A stretch of DNA of 64,000 nt from K189A clade bacterium (lineage in GTDB: Bacteria > Pseudomonadota > Gammaproteobacteria > Pseudomonadales > Azotimanducaceae): the NCBI GenBank assembly GCA_902565895.1, contig CACFGV010000004.1, positions 1 through 64,000 on the forward strand. Reading direction: 5' to 3'. Below the pieces are notes generated by a model. It was not told the DNA's origin. It made no database searches and was given only the letters and a program-made list of their open reading frames with translations. Shown here one piece after another: positions 16,659-24,235 of the stretch; position 1 is the first letter of the stretch; each line of letters opens with the position of its first letter. Both the position numbers and the translations under genes were made by a program.

Positions 16659-17483
16659 GTGCATCAAACAATGAAACACCTCACGCTACTCACACTGTTG
16701 GTCTTCGCTGCTCCTTTTGGTTGGGGTGAATCAGATGAGCGTTATGACTTAGCTGTCCAAGTCGTAGCCGCCTCTAGATTAGCAGCGGTCTATGAAAACA
16801 GTAATGAAGTTCTTGTAGTGAGCTTAAAGAGTGGCTGGTCTGAGGCTAACGTTGACCCTTATTGGATTGAGGTGGCCAGTGAGTCCCTTTTGCGTCATTT
16901 AGCCCAGATTGACCTTAGTGACGAAATAACTCTCTCACTAAGTGAAGAGTTGAGCGCAAAAGAACTGAAAAAGACACTTAAATTCTATCAATCTAAAGCA
17001 GGGAGAGAGGTTGTCGCATGGCGCACCGGTGAGGTCAGTCCGGAGGAAATAGCAGAAAGGTTTGCGCGCTTAGCAGGTGTTGAAGAAATTAAGCACAAGC
17101 GGGCCTTTTATTTCCGCAAGATATTTAGGGAGATGGATTGGGTGTCTTCTGGCATGCGAAGATACTTAATGAGCAGTTACTTGCAGCACTATTTAGAGGC
17201 GCTCACTGCTAGTAGGGAACCGCTATCATTCCCTGAATATAAAGACGAGTGGGATGACGACGCAGCTCTGCACGGTGTGGTTTTCGGTTTTTTGATGCTT
17301 GGTATGATTGCAGTGGAACACTACGAAACGCCGGATAAAAATTTGAACGTGTACACTAAATTTTTGTCCAAAAAGCATTCCAAGAAATTCTTTGATGTAG
17401 TTAACAGGTTTGAGGTTCTTAGATTTAGGCAAGCAATGAACAGGACATTCCGCGACATTCAGAAAGCTGTGCCCAATGTTTGA
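16659..17483 (+). CDS. Secreted DUF2059-like protein
   Basis: About 274 residues. The start is GTG at 16659, or ATG at 16671, with GAGGTGGGA upstream. A signal peptide (MKHLTLLTLLVFAAPFGWG) is followed by a mostly helical protein. The segment LSAKELKKTLKFYQSKAGRE matches the DUF2059 core (LSxEELxxLxxFYxSPxG). Beyond it there is a large C-terminal extension with a hydrophobic patch (VVFGFLMLGMIAVEHY). No enzymatic motif is seen. It is probably periplasmic and cotranscribed with the membrane protein upstream. Confidence 0.65.
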   Translation: MHQTMKHLTLLTLLVFAAPFGWGESDERYDLAVQVVAASRLAAVYENSNEVLVVSLKSGWSEANVDPYWIEVASESLLRHLAQIDLSDEITLSLSEELSAKELKKTLKFYQSKAGREVVAWRTGEVSPEEIAERFARLAGVEEIKHKRAFYFRKIFREMDWVSSGMRRYLMSSYLQHYLEALTASREPLSFPEYKDEWDDDAALHGVVFGFLMLGMIAVEHYETPDKNLNVYTKFLSKKHSKKFFDVVNRFEVLRFRQAMNRTFRDIQKAVPNV

Positions 17484-17502
17484 GCTTCCTTACCAGTACC
17501 AG

Positions 17503-17517
17503 GTGGGTAAAACCCAC
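17503..17517 (+). terminator. Short hairpin after the DUF2059-like gene
   Basis: Perfect GTGGGT / ACCCAC stem with an AAA loop, 20 bases after the stop codon at 17483. It lacks a T-run, so it is at best a weak or Rho-assisted end or a 3'-end stabiliser. Confidence 0.3.
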
Positions 17518-17518
17518 T

Positions 17519-17601
17519 CTCAAGTACCCCACCAGAACCAATAACAACTAGACAACCCAGGCTGCTCCCCCCGGCTCCAATTGAAGCGCCCCACCCCCAG
17601 G
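17519..17601. repeat. Direct repeat, left copy (flanks tcyP and the methyltransferase gene)
   Basis: About 83 bases, roughly 80% identical to 20288-20370. Shared cores are CCAGAACCAATAACAAC, GACAACCCAG and GCCCCACCCC. Both copies are in the same orientation, about 2.77 kb apart. Read on the minus strand, both give a similar peptide (WGASIGAGGSSLG here, WGTSIGAGGSCLG there), faintly like a hexapeptide-repeat acyltransferase. Confidence 0.8.
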
Positions 17602-17736
17602 ACACCCCCGCCAGCAATCCTGAGTTAGGCTAGGCCTTTGCTTACAACTAAAAGTGGCGCGTGTTAACGCATTTATTCCCTTCGCACCGGCCTAGGCTGG
17701 TGCTAGGGTTCACCGATTTGGGAAGGGAGATCACCT

Positions 17737-19086
17737 ATGTCCTTTGCAGCCATTGCCAACTTGGTGGTGTTTGCCCTCCTTGCGGGGGTGCTATTCAATT
17801 TCCGCAAACCGCGCTTATCCCTTGGCCGGCAAATCCTTCTGGGCTTGCTCCTAGGGGCAGGCTACGGCCTTGCCCTGCAGTTCCTCTACGGCAGCGGCGA
17901 TGCCGCCGTGAAAGAAACCCTCACCTGGACCAACGTGGTAGCCTCGGGCTACATAAGCTTGCTGAAGATGGTCATCATGCCGCTCGTACTGGTGATGATG
18001 ATTGCCGCCGTTGTGCGCATGCGCGAGGTGGCGGATCTTGGACTCATCGGCAGCAGCGTGGTGGGCATCCTCGTGGGCACCACTGCCGTGGCCGCGCTCG
18101 TCGGCATCTTCGTAAGCAATTTCTTCGGCCTCAGCGCCGACGCGATCACCCAGGGTGCACGGGAGCTTGAGCGGGCGGCATCCCTCACATCTCGCTATGA
18201 AAACGTGGCCAATTTGGGCCTGGCCGACACGCTGGTGCGCTTCATTCCTAGCAATATTTTCTCGGACCTCACCGGCGCCCGCCCCACCTCCATCATCGCC
18301 GTGGTGATCTTCGGCATCCTCTTTGGCCTCGCTGCCCTAAGGGTGGCCAAGGAAGATCCAGCCCGGGGGGAGAAGCTTCGGGAAGCGGTGCTAACCCTGC
18401 AGGCCATCATCATGCGGCTGGTGCAAATGATAATGGCCCTGACCCCCTACGGAATCCTCGCCCTCATGACCCGGGTGGTCGCAGGCTCTAATGCCCAGGA
18501 CATATGGAACCTCGTGGAATTCGTGGGCGCCTCCTACGTGGCTATCGCAATCATGTTTGCCATTCACGCCGTCCTGCTGAGGCTCGCTGGCGTCAACGTG
18601 CGTTCTTATTTCAAAACGGTCTGGCCCGTATTGACCTTTGCCTTCACGTCCCGGAGCTCCGCCGCCACCATTCCCCTGAACGTGGAGACACAGGTTGACG
18701 GGCTCAAGGTGCCGGAACCCATCGCCAACCTGTCAGCCACCTTCGGCGCCACCATCGGGCAAAACGGCTGCGCCGGCATTTACCCTGCCATGCTCGCGGT
18801 AATGATCGCCCCCTCCATGAGCATCGATCCCTTGAGCTTCAGTTTCATCGTGCCCCTCGTTGCCATCGTCGCCATCAGTTCCTTCGGTATTGCTGGGGTA
18901 GGGGGCGGCGCGACGTTTGCAGCGCTGGTGGTTCTCCCAGCCATGGGCTTTCCCGTCACCGTGGCGGCGGTGTTGATTTCCGTGGAACCGCTCATCGATA
19001 TGGCGCGCACGGCCCTCAACGTAAACGGCGCTATGACCGCCGGCGTGCTCACGGGGCGCTGGCTGCGGAAGGGCGCAAAGGCTTAA
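17737..19086 (+). CDS. tcyP: L-cystine / dicarboxylate-amino acid:cation symporter, TcyP type
   Basis: 449 residues of the DAACS family, with about eight membrane helices and re-entrant loops. TFAFTSRSSAATIPLNVE is the serine-rich hairpin, and ATIGQNGCAGIYPAMLAVMI with GIAGVGGGATFAALVVLPAM and SVEPLIDMARTALNVNG matches the cystine importer TcyP/YdjN rather than GltP. A good GGAAGGGAG site precedes the ATG. The gene is clearly more GC-rich than its neighbours, with runs of C/G third positions, and is bounded by a direct-repeat pair (17519, 20288), so recent acquisition is likely. Confidence 0.85.
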   Translation: MSFAAIANLVVFALLAGVLFNFRKPRLSLGRQILLGLLLGAGYGLALQFLYGSGDAAVKETLTWTNVVASGYISLLKMVIMPLVLVMMIAAVVRMREVADLGLIGSSVVGILVGTTAVAALVGIFVSNFFGLSADAITQGARELERAASLTSRYENVANLGLADTLVRFIPSNIFSDLTGARPTSIIAVVIFGILFGLAALRVAKEDPARGEKLREAVLTLQAIIMRLVQMIMALTPYGILALMTRVVAGSNAQDIWNLVEFVGASYVAIAIMFAIHAVLLRLAGVNVRSYFKTVWPVLTFAFTSRSSAATIPLNVETQVDGLKVPEPIANLSATFGATIGQNGCAGIYPAMLAVMIAPSMSIDPLSFSFIVPLVAIVAISSFGIAGVGGGATFAALVVLPAMGFPVTVAAVLISVEPLIDMARTALNVNGAMTAGVLTGRWLRKGAKA

Positions 19087-19303
19087 GTAAGGCCTGAGGG
19101 ACTAGGGGCCCGGCCGGCTGCCTTCCGACAGGTACTGTTCGCATGGATTGGACAACACCTGATATTGCCAAGTAGCGTGAAATCTAAGAGTTGTATGATA
19201 AGTGCTTGGTGTTGTGGGTTGTCATTTGAAGCCCCATTAAAATAACTATTGATGGTATTTGCGTCCGCAATAGCAATGTATCGTTAAAACGTGCAATGGA
19301 GGC

Positions 19304-20254
19304 ATGGGAGCGATGAGCAATTCAATTTTTGGAAAAGACGGCACGGCTCAGGGAGTGGCCAAACAGCGTTTGATAGAAACACTGGCTAAATCCGACAAAC
19401 GCGTCATAAACGATCCTTACGCAGACAGATTTGTGATGGGCGCTGGATTTATCAAGCTGATGGGTCATAAGTTTAGCGCCTGGTTTGGTAAAAAATTGGC
19501 ACCCGGCTTACACGAACATCTCATTGCACGCACTCGCTTCATCGATGATCTGATCGAAAAGGCCGCTAATAGTGGAGCCGAGCAGTACGTGATTCTGGGC
19601 GCGGGATACGACTTGCGGGCGCACCGACTTGATCTTCCGTCTTCACTGAGAATTTTTGAGGTAGATCAGGCTGAGGTGCAGGCTAGAAAGCGCTCTAAGT
19701 TGCCAGAAAACATTACCAACGCAGCAAATGTTACTTATGTGACTGTAGATTTCACTCACCAGTCGTTAGCCGAACAACTTACAGCTGCAGGTTTTGATAA
19801 AAGCAAACCCACTATTTTCACTCTCGAGGGTGTGTCCCAGTACATCACTAAAGAGGCTGTCAGTTCGACAATCGAAGAACTGGCAACGCTTATTCAAACA
19901 ACCTCCGCAACCTTTTTCATATCTTATGTTGATGAATTGCTCAATAAAGATCCTGAAGCATGCTTCGGCACGGGTTACCCAAACGCAGCACGACGCGCGG
20001 AAACGATAAAAATCTTATCAGCAAAGGTAGGCGAGCCCTGGATTTCATTTTACACGGCTGAAGAAATTGCCAGCCTACTCTCACGAAATGGATTTTCGGT
20101 AACGGAAAACGTTACCGTAGAGGATCTCAATTCCTTGTATTTCACCCCAGTGAGCAGAACTCTCCGGGAAAACCAAATGTTCAAGCTTGAGCATTTCGTG
20201 GTCGCAAAATCGCAAAATAACCAGGCTTTCACACAGCCAATGGCGACAGAGTGA
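19304..20254 (+). CDS. Class I SAM-dependent methyltransferase (leucine carboxyl methyltransferase-like, TIGR00027 type)
   Basis: 316 residues. The N-terminal ARTRFIDDLIEKAANSGAEQ and the SAM-binding YVILGAGYDLRAHRL are the signature of the Ppm/TIGR00027 family. FEVDQAEVQARKRSKL provides the acidic ribose contact, and FTLEGVSQYI is the third motif. The substrate is unknown; relatives act on small acids or in polyketide-type pathways. ATG at 19304 or, three codons later, 19313. It stands alone, separated by 217 bases from tcyP, and its composition differs visibly from tcyP. Confidence 0.82.
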   Translation: MGAMSNSIFGKDGTAQGVAKQRLIETLAKSDKRVINDPYADRFVMGAGFIKLMGHKFSAWFGKKLAPGLHEHLIARTRFIDDLIEKAANSGAEQYVILGAGYDLRAHRLDLPSSLRIFEVDQAEVQARKRSKLPENITNAANVTYVTVDFTHQSLAEQLTAAGFDKSKPTIFTLEGVSQYITKEAVSSTIEELATLIQTTSATFFISYVDELLNKDPEACFGTGYPNAARRAETIKILSAKVGEPWISFYTAEEIASLLSRNGFSVTENVTVEDLNSLYFTPVSRTLRENQMFKLEHFVVAKSQNNQAFTQPMATE

Positions 20255-20287
20255 TTTACCGCTGCAGACCTCACTAAATTCCTTGCA

Positions 20288-20370
20288 CTCAAGTATCTCT
20301 CCAGAACCAATAACAACCGGACAACCCAGACAGCTACCCCCGGCCCCTATTGAAGTGCCCCACCCCAGAC
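20288..20370. repeat. Direct repeat, right copy
   Basis: Partner of 17519-17601 in the same orientation. It begins 33 bases after the methyltransferase stop, much as the left copy begins 35 bases after the DUF2059-like gene stop. Confidence 0.8.
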
Positions 20371-20483
20371 TAAAAGCCAGCATTTGCACGCTGCGCAGTG
20401 TTTTTGTCAAGAATCTTGTCAATAATCTGATATAGACTGCCTGTAGACGCAGCTATAGCAACGATTCCATAAGGGCTTAACCT

Positions 20484-20510
20484 AGTTCAGGTGCCCTCTC
20501 TGGACACCAT
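20484..20510 (+). repeat. Degenerate tRNA-Leu 3' end
   Basis: GTTCAGGTGCCCTCTCTGGACACCAT resembles the T-arm to CCA of tRNA-Leu(UAG): CTCTCTGGaCACCAT differs by one base over the last 15. No upstream tRNA body is recognisable. It is the third tRNA-Leu-like end in the accessory region that is not part of an intact tRNA. Confidence 0.55.
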
Positions 20511-20876
20511 TTGACCTCTCAACTTATCTTGACTGCCACAAACTCAGGCGACCCAAAACTCGACAATCTCTTGCTTGATCGTCAAGTTATTGCGCGTTGT
20601 TCAAGCTCATTGCAGTGGGTGATGTATGACCCGGGAAGTTCGAGAAACCTGGTCGCGCGACGAGCTGTGACCATCGACATTCCAACAGGTTCTCTTCAAA
20701 AGAACCGATCTTTCGCACCATGAAGCGTGTTTGATAACAGCACATGGTTGCCGAATTGCCGGTCGTTCGGCGCAGGGTCGTGGGCCGACGGTACTTGGAG
20801 TCGTGATCAGCTGCCGAAAGGTTCTACAGCCGCAGACAACAACGACCCTGCGGATTCTTTTTTCCAAACGCCAACA
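20511..20876. other. Gap without a secure gene; possible decayed coding scrap
   Basis: No convincing full gene is seen. A plus-strand frame from GTG at 20727 to a stop at 20882 reads SFGAGSWADGTWSRDQLPKG and on to DPADSFFQTPTL, which looks coding in character but has no start region or recognised family. A similar ETWSRDEL can be read near 20646 in another frame, hinting at a duplicated, frameshifted gene. An inverted repeat CCGCAG/CTGCGG followed by ATTCTTTTTT (20830-20863) could be a terminator but overlaps this frame. Confidence 0.3.
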
Positions 20877-21119
20877 CTATGAGGAAGGCACGGAGTTGAT
20901 CGTTTGCCGATGGTTTGCCGTTGCCCAACGCTTACACGCAGCCCAGGTCGGCCCTGATCCAATCACGTAACGGTGATCTGCGTGATGGTTGTAGCAGGCT
21001 AACGCGCGCTCACGAATCTCTTGTTGCCAAAGCGCGTCGATACCCGATCCTTGGGTTGCGCACCCAACGTTGAGACTAAGCAACAAAAGAGAGGCGGCTA
21101 TTTTATAGATGGATTTCAT
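20877..21119 (-). CDS. Small lipoprotein, unknown function
   Basis: 80 residues with a bacterial lipoprotein signal: MKSIYKIAASLLLLSLNVGC, the lipobox Cys being residue 20. The mature part is short, with three more Cys or aromatic-rich spots (ACYNHHADHRYV, WAACKRWA). No family is recognised. The signal is clear enough to call it a real gene. It lies divergent from the DUF4149 gene. Confidence 0.6.
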   Translation of the reverse strand: MKSIYKIAASLLLLSLNVGCATQGSGIDALWQQEIRERALACYNHHADHRYVIGSGPTWAACKRWATANHRQTINSVPSS

Positions 21120-21285
21120 CCGGGGTCCTTATTTTACGTTGCGAGTGTCAGACCACTCTCCCCGGCTGACGTGGCTACTATGTTTTAAGGTCAGTGATGA
21201 TTTGGTCAACTCTAGGATCACTGACATTGACAAAAAATTGATGAATTTAATCTCAGTCTTCGCCTAAAGATTTTGGCGCTGAACG

Positions 21286-21762
21286 ATGTACCACCTCACC
21301 GAAGCCTACTTAATGATCTCGTTACTGACGCTGCTCAGCGCCTTTCTTGGTGCTTTGATATTCTCAGCAGCCTTTGTTGCCCAGGCTGCTGTACGGTTAC
21401 TCTCCGCCGAAGATGCCGCACTGCTACTTCGTAGCTTTTGGGCGACTTATCACCGCTTTGCCGTAATCGGCGCCCTAACCCTGACCGCGATAGGCACATT
21501 GGCAGCTCCGTTCTCGGCGCTACCGGCGATATATGTGGTGTTGCTGACTTCGCTTGGTGCGTTGATGACACTTTGTTTTTTTTCAGGACTGCTATTAATC
21601 CCAAGAATTAACCACGCATCAGATCATCAGGACGCAGCGCGCTTCCAAACCTTGCATCGACTGGACATCGCTTTGGTGGCAGCAGGGATGGTGATCGGAT
21701 TGCTGCTCATTGTTGCCTTAGCTTATGTACTCCCTGGACACTTCACGTTTTGGCAACACTGA
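21286..21762 (+). CDS. DUF4149-like four-helix membrane protein
   Basis: 158 residues with four hydrophobic helices. ALIFSAAFVAQAAVRLLSAEDAALLLRSFWATYHRFAVIGA follows the pattern of DUF4149 proteins, in which a helix is followed by a charged loop and a Y-x-RF motif. The last polar loop, RINHASDHQDAARFQTLHRLD, also fits. Role unknown. It lies 110 bases upstream of tRNA-Leu(UAA). Confidence 0.65.
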   Translation: MYHLTEAYLMISLLTLLSAFLGALIFSAAFVAQAAVRLLSAEDAALLLRSFWATYHRFAVIGALTLTAIGTLAAPFSALPAIYVVLLTSLGALMTLCFFSGLLLIPRINHASDHQDAARFQTLHRLDIALVAAGMVIGLLLIVALAYVLPGHFTFWQH

Positions 21763-21813
21763 TCGCGAGTAGTTGAATCTTTACAACACATTATTGCCCG
21801 CTAGGAAACTTGC

Positions 21814-21819
21814 TATACT
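21814..21819 (+). promoter_or_regulatory. Extended -10 element of tRNA-Leu(UAA)
   Basis: TGCTATACT gives an extended -10 (TATACT at 21814-21819) with a GC-rich discriminator after it. A -35-like TATTGC lies 16 bases upstream. The tRNA starts at 21872. Confidence 0.5.
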
Positions 21820-21871
21820 CGCCCGCGCTGAATACAACACCCAATGTGAACTGGTTCGCGCTTCAAAACCT

Positions 21872-21958
21872 GCCCGGGTGGTGAAATTGGTAGACACAAG
21901 GGACTTAAAATCCCTCGGCAGCAATGCCGTGCCGGTTCGAGTCCGGCTCCGGGCACCA
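21872..21958 (+). tRNA. tRNA-Leu (UAA)
   Basis: Acceptor GCCCGGG pairs with CTCCGGGC, then A and CCA. D-arm GGTGAAATTGGTAGAC, anticodon stem AGGGA/TCCCT with loop CTTAAAA, so anticodon TAA at 21906-21908. Long variable arm, T-arm CCGGTTCGAGTCCGG. Two degraded copies of its 3' part lie downstream, at 23460-23506 and 25041-25087. Confidence 0.96.
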
Positions 21959-22128
21959 CATTATCTCGCTAGGTTCTGTGCATTCCATTAGTCCCCAGCA
22001 ATACCACCCTACAAAGTGGATCGTTCCTTCATTGATGTTCGGCCAATTCTGGGCCAAAGTTGAAACCGTTCGGCCACAGCTCTCGCTGCCATAAAGTCAA
22101 CAAGAAACAAGCAAAGCGTTCTAAATCC

Positions 22129-23259
22129 ATGAGGATACTTCAGCGGACTATCATCGCACTTTTAATGTTAGTCACGTCATACGGCGGTCTTGCTGCGATG
22201 GCCAGTGGGGACATCGCGAAATTTAATGAAGATTACGCAGAGATACAGGAACTGATATCTAATGGTCAGCTACGCGAAGCCAGTGAAGGCGCATTAGCAG
22301 CGGTGCCTTTGGCCGAGGTCGTTTTTGATTCAGACCTGGAAAATCTAGCTAATTATTATTACCTAGTTGCGCAGCTCCAAGCCGCCCAGCCCTGGTCAGG
22401 AAATATGCTTGAAGTCTTACCCATTGCCGAAAAAGCAGTAGCAATCGCCTCAAACTTGTATGGAAGCAACAGCGAAAAGGCGTTGCGAGCTCGAGGCTTT
22501 ACGATACGAATACTGTCCTACGCTGTAACGAGAACCTCAGCACCGAAGGAACGCCAGCGCTTATTGTCATTACTAGGCGATCAAGAGAAGGATGCTCTAG
22601 AAGAAATCCGAAAAGTCGAAACCGCAGCCGCTGCAGACCTTTATCTTTCTCTGAGCGTTTCTGCTCGAACAATACGTAACGCAAAAAAATACTCAGACGC
22701 GGCGTCTCAGATTTTCGCATCTATTTTCGGAGCCAAGAGCAAAGAAGCCATACAAACAAGAGTAGCTGGCACTAGGTTCCTAAGCAGGAATAAGCAAATT
22801 GAGGAACTTTTGTCGATATTAGATTCCATCGGTCAGGAGCCGAATGTTTTGCTTTTAAAAGCTGGTATCCATCAAAAACTAGCAGTCTTATACCTAAAAG
22901 GCGGTGATGAGGACGCATCGATGCAGCACAATATCGCCGCTAGTGAAGCCTTCGACTTTCTTGGGCAAGCTAAAGCAGTTATTGCTTCAGAGTATTTGCC
23001 GGTGTTGAAACCAAATCCAAAATACCCTCGAAGAGCTCAAAAACGTGGCATAGAGGGCTATGTACTGCTCGAATACGTGGTGGACAAGACCGGCAGAGTT
23101 GTTAACCCTAGAGTAATCAAAGCTAAACCACCCGGAACCTTCAACAAAGCCGCTATAGAGGCAACACGGCTATACCGATACCTTCCGGCGATTAAAGAAG
23201 GGCGGCCAATCGCAGTAAGCGGCGTAAAGACACGCATAACATTTGAAATGGCGGATTGA
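22129..23259 (+). CDS. Secreted protein with C-terminal TonB domain
   Basis: 376 residues from ATG at 22129 (the open frame starts at 22060, but MRILQRTIIALLMLVTSYGG is a good signal peptide). The middle is helical and TPR-like in character (about 40-290). The last 90 residues are a TonB C-terminal domain: NPKYPRRAQKRGIEGYVLLE, with a family ending in GVKTRITFEMAD. The TonB protein at 45611-46210 has almost the same C-terminal domain, including the identical last 12 residues. There is no proline-rich linker or N-terminal anchor as in true TonB, so it may bind a TonB-dependent receptor or partner from the periplasm. It is the cargo of the first tRNA-Leu(UAA)-bounded unit. Confidence 0.78.
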   Translation: MRILQRTIIALLMLVTSYGGLAAMASGDIAKFNEDYAEIQELISNGQLREASEGALAAVPLAEVVFDSDLENLANYYYLVAQLQAAQPWSGNMLEVLPIAEKAVAIASNLYGSNSEKALRARGFTIRILSYAVTRTSAPKERQRLLSLLGDQEKDALEEIRKVETAAAADLYLSLSVSARTIRNAKKYSDAASQIFASIFGAKSKEAIQTRVAGTRFLSRNKQIEELLSILDSIGQEPNVLLLKAGIHQKLAVLYLKGGDEDASMQHNIAASEAFDFLGQAKAVIASEYLPVLKPNPKYPRRAQKRGIEGYVLLEYVVDKTGRVVNPRVIKAKPPGTFNKAAIEATRLYRYLPAIKEGRPIAVSGVKTRITFEMAD

Positions 23260-23459
23260 CTTTCGACTCCAAAATCCAGCGCAGATAACCACTTTCGCCC
23301 TAAAGGCCTAAATGGTTTGGGCCAATTTTGAACCACAGATCCTAGTTAACCCGGATTTCATCTAGCACGTAACGAACTTATCAGACGCAAAAACCCAGTG
23401 TTTTGGGCTATCGTTGCTAGATGTGTTTTAGGTCCACTGCTCAAACCTTTGCTTAGCGC

Positions 23460-23506
23460 CCCTCGGCAGCATTGCTGGGCCAATTCGAGTCCGGCTCCGG
23501 GCACCA
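23460..23506 (+). repeat. Decayed tRNA-Leu(UAA) 3' copy 1 (att-like)
   Basis: CCTCGGCAGCATTGCTGGGC then CAATTCGAGTCCGGCTCCGG and GCACCA match the variable arm, T-arm, acceptor and CCA of the tRNA at 21872-21958 with a few changes. It ends 1548 bases after the true tRNA end. A gene fragment in frame begins directly after the CCA. Confidence 0.88.
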
Positions 23507-23507
23507 C

Positions 23508-23624
23508 TTTCGTTACAACGAACAGGATGAAGTAATAGGCAGGGCGCAGGCGATCTACTTTTTAAATAACGATGAAGGCCGTTGGAGATTCTTCTACATG
23601 CAGTTCTTCATGCTTGAGTCTTAG
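23508..23624 (+). pseudogene. Gene 3' fragment abutting the tRNA copy
   Basis: Open frame FRYNEQDEVIGRAQAIYFLN followed by NDEGRWRFFYMQFFMLES and a stop at 23624. It has no start codon; the frame runs straight out of the tRNA-like CCA at 23506. The pattern (I-x-x-A-x-x-x-Y-F-L-x-x-x-x-G-x-W) resembles the end of SnoaL-like/NTF2-fold proteins and the neighbouring secreted protein (STSKVFYTLSMTDEGWKLVG). It looks like a gene cut by recombination exactly at the tRNA-like site. Confidence 0.6.
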
Positions 23625-23659
23625 GTAAGATTAAACCTACAAATCAACAGGATCTCGTA

Positions 23660-24112
23660 ATGAAAATAAAGGCTGTGCTTCTAACTGGGTTGGCTTTCTT
23701 CTCTTCTGCTGCTTTTGCAGGTCATCATGAAAAATCATCTGTTGAAGGCTTCATAGCAGATTACTTTGAAACCTTTAACTCTATGACATTGGAAACTAAC
23801 CCAGAGCAAAGCATCAAATTCCCTGTTGTCTTCATAAACGACGGACAAGTAAGGGTCATAGAAGATGCAACTGAAAAGGTCTTTGACTACAAAGTCATCA
23901 AGGCGACAGGTTGGGCCTACTCAAAGATGATCAAAACTACCGTCCTTGATGAAGGTGAGAACTCTGCAGTGGTGCTTGTAGATTTCACTCGCCATAAAGC
24001 AGATGACTCAATTATCAGTACTTCGAAGGTCTTCTACACCTTGAGCATGACTGACGAAGGTTGGAAGCTTGTAGGTGCTTCTATTCCTGGCGGAATCACT
24101 TTGGTGGAGTAG
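23660..24112 (+). CDS. Secreted SnoaL/NTF2-like protein of unknown function
   Basis: 150 residues with a signal peptide (MKIKAVLLTGLAFFSSAAFA). The mature N-terminus would be GHHEKSSVEGF. The body has an NTF2-like rhythm: an N-terminal helix FIADYFETFNSM, then strands with VVLVDFTRHKADDS and VFYTLSMTDEGWKLVGASIP. No catalytic residues are recognised. The same GHHEK start follows the signal peptide of the fasciclin protein at 25699. A long inverted repeat copy begins 4 bases after its stop. Confidence 0.65.
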   Translation: MKIKAVLLTGLAFFSSAAFAGHHEKSSVEGFIADYFETFNSMTLETNPEQSIKFPVVFINDGQVRVIEDATEKVFDYKVIKATGWAYSKMIKTTVLDEGENSAVVLVDFTRHKADDSIISTSKVFYTLSMTDEGWKLVGASIPGGITLVE

Positions 24113-24115
24113 ACA

Positions 24116-24184
24116 GCCTCAAAAGCCCTCAAAATGTCCGACCATCCCTATATATATCCACCTAGGGGGGTATGGTGACCTGCC
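24116..24184 (+). repeat. Long inverted repeat, right copy
   Basis: About 69 bases matching the reverse complement of 14712-14778. Within the copy, ACCATCCCTA and TAGGGGGGTATGGT can pair imperfectly, so a hairpin is possible. There is no T-run after it. Confidence 0.9.
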
Positions 24185-24235
24185 CCGCTCCTTTTGATCT
24201 CCTATACTCAATTCATCTTATACAGGAGAAGGATT

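Noticed and set aside
17661-18170. 169-residue plus-strand open frame overlapping tcyP
   Set aside because: It lies in another frame of the GC-rich tcyP gene, is full of Arg/Gly/His as expected for a shadow frame, and has no family resemblance.
20830-20863. Hairpin plus T-run as a terminator
   Set aside because: The stem is only 6 bp with a 12-base loop, no secure upstream gene ends there, and it overlaps a possible coding scrap; it is mentioned only in the gap entry.
14712-24184. Integron gene-cassette array (genes each followed by a repeat)
   Set aside because: The repeats lack the RYYYAAC and GTTRRRY core sites of attC, occur only twice and in opposite directions, and no integron integrase is present.
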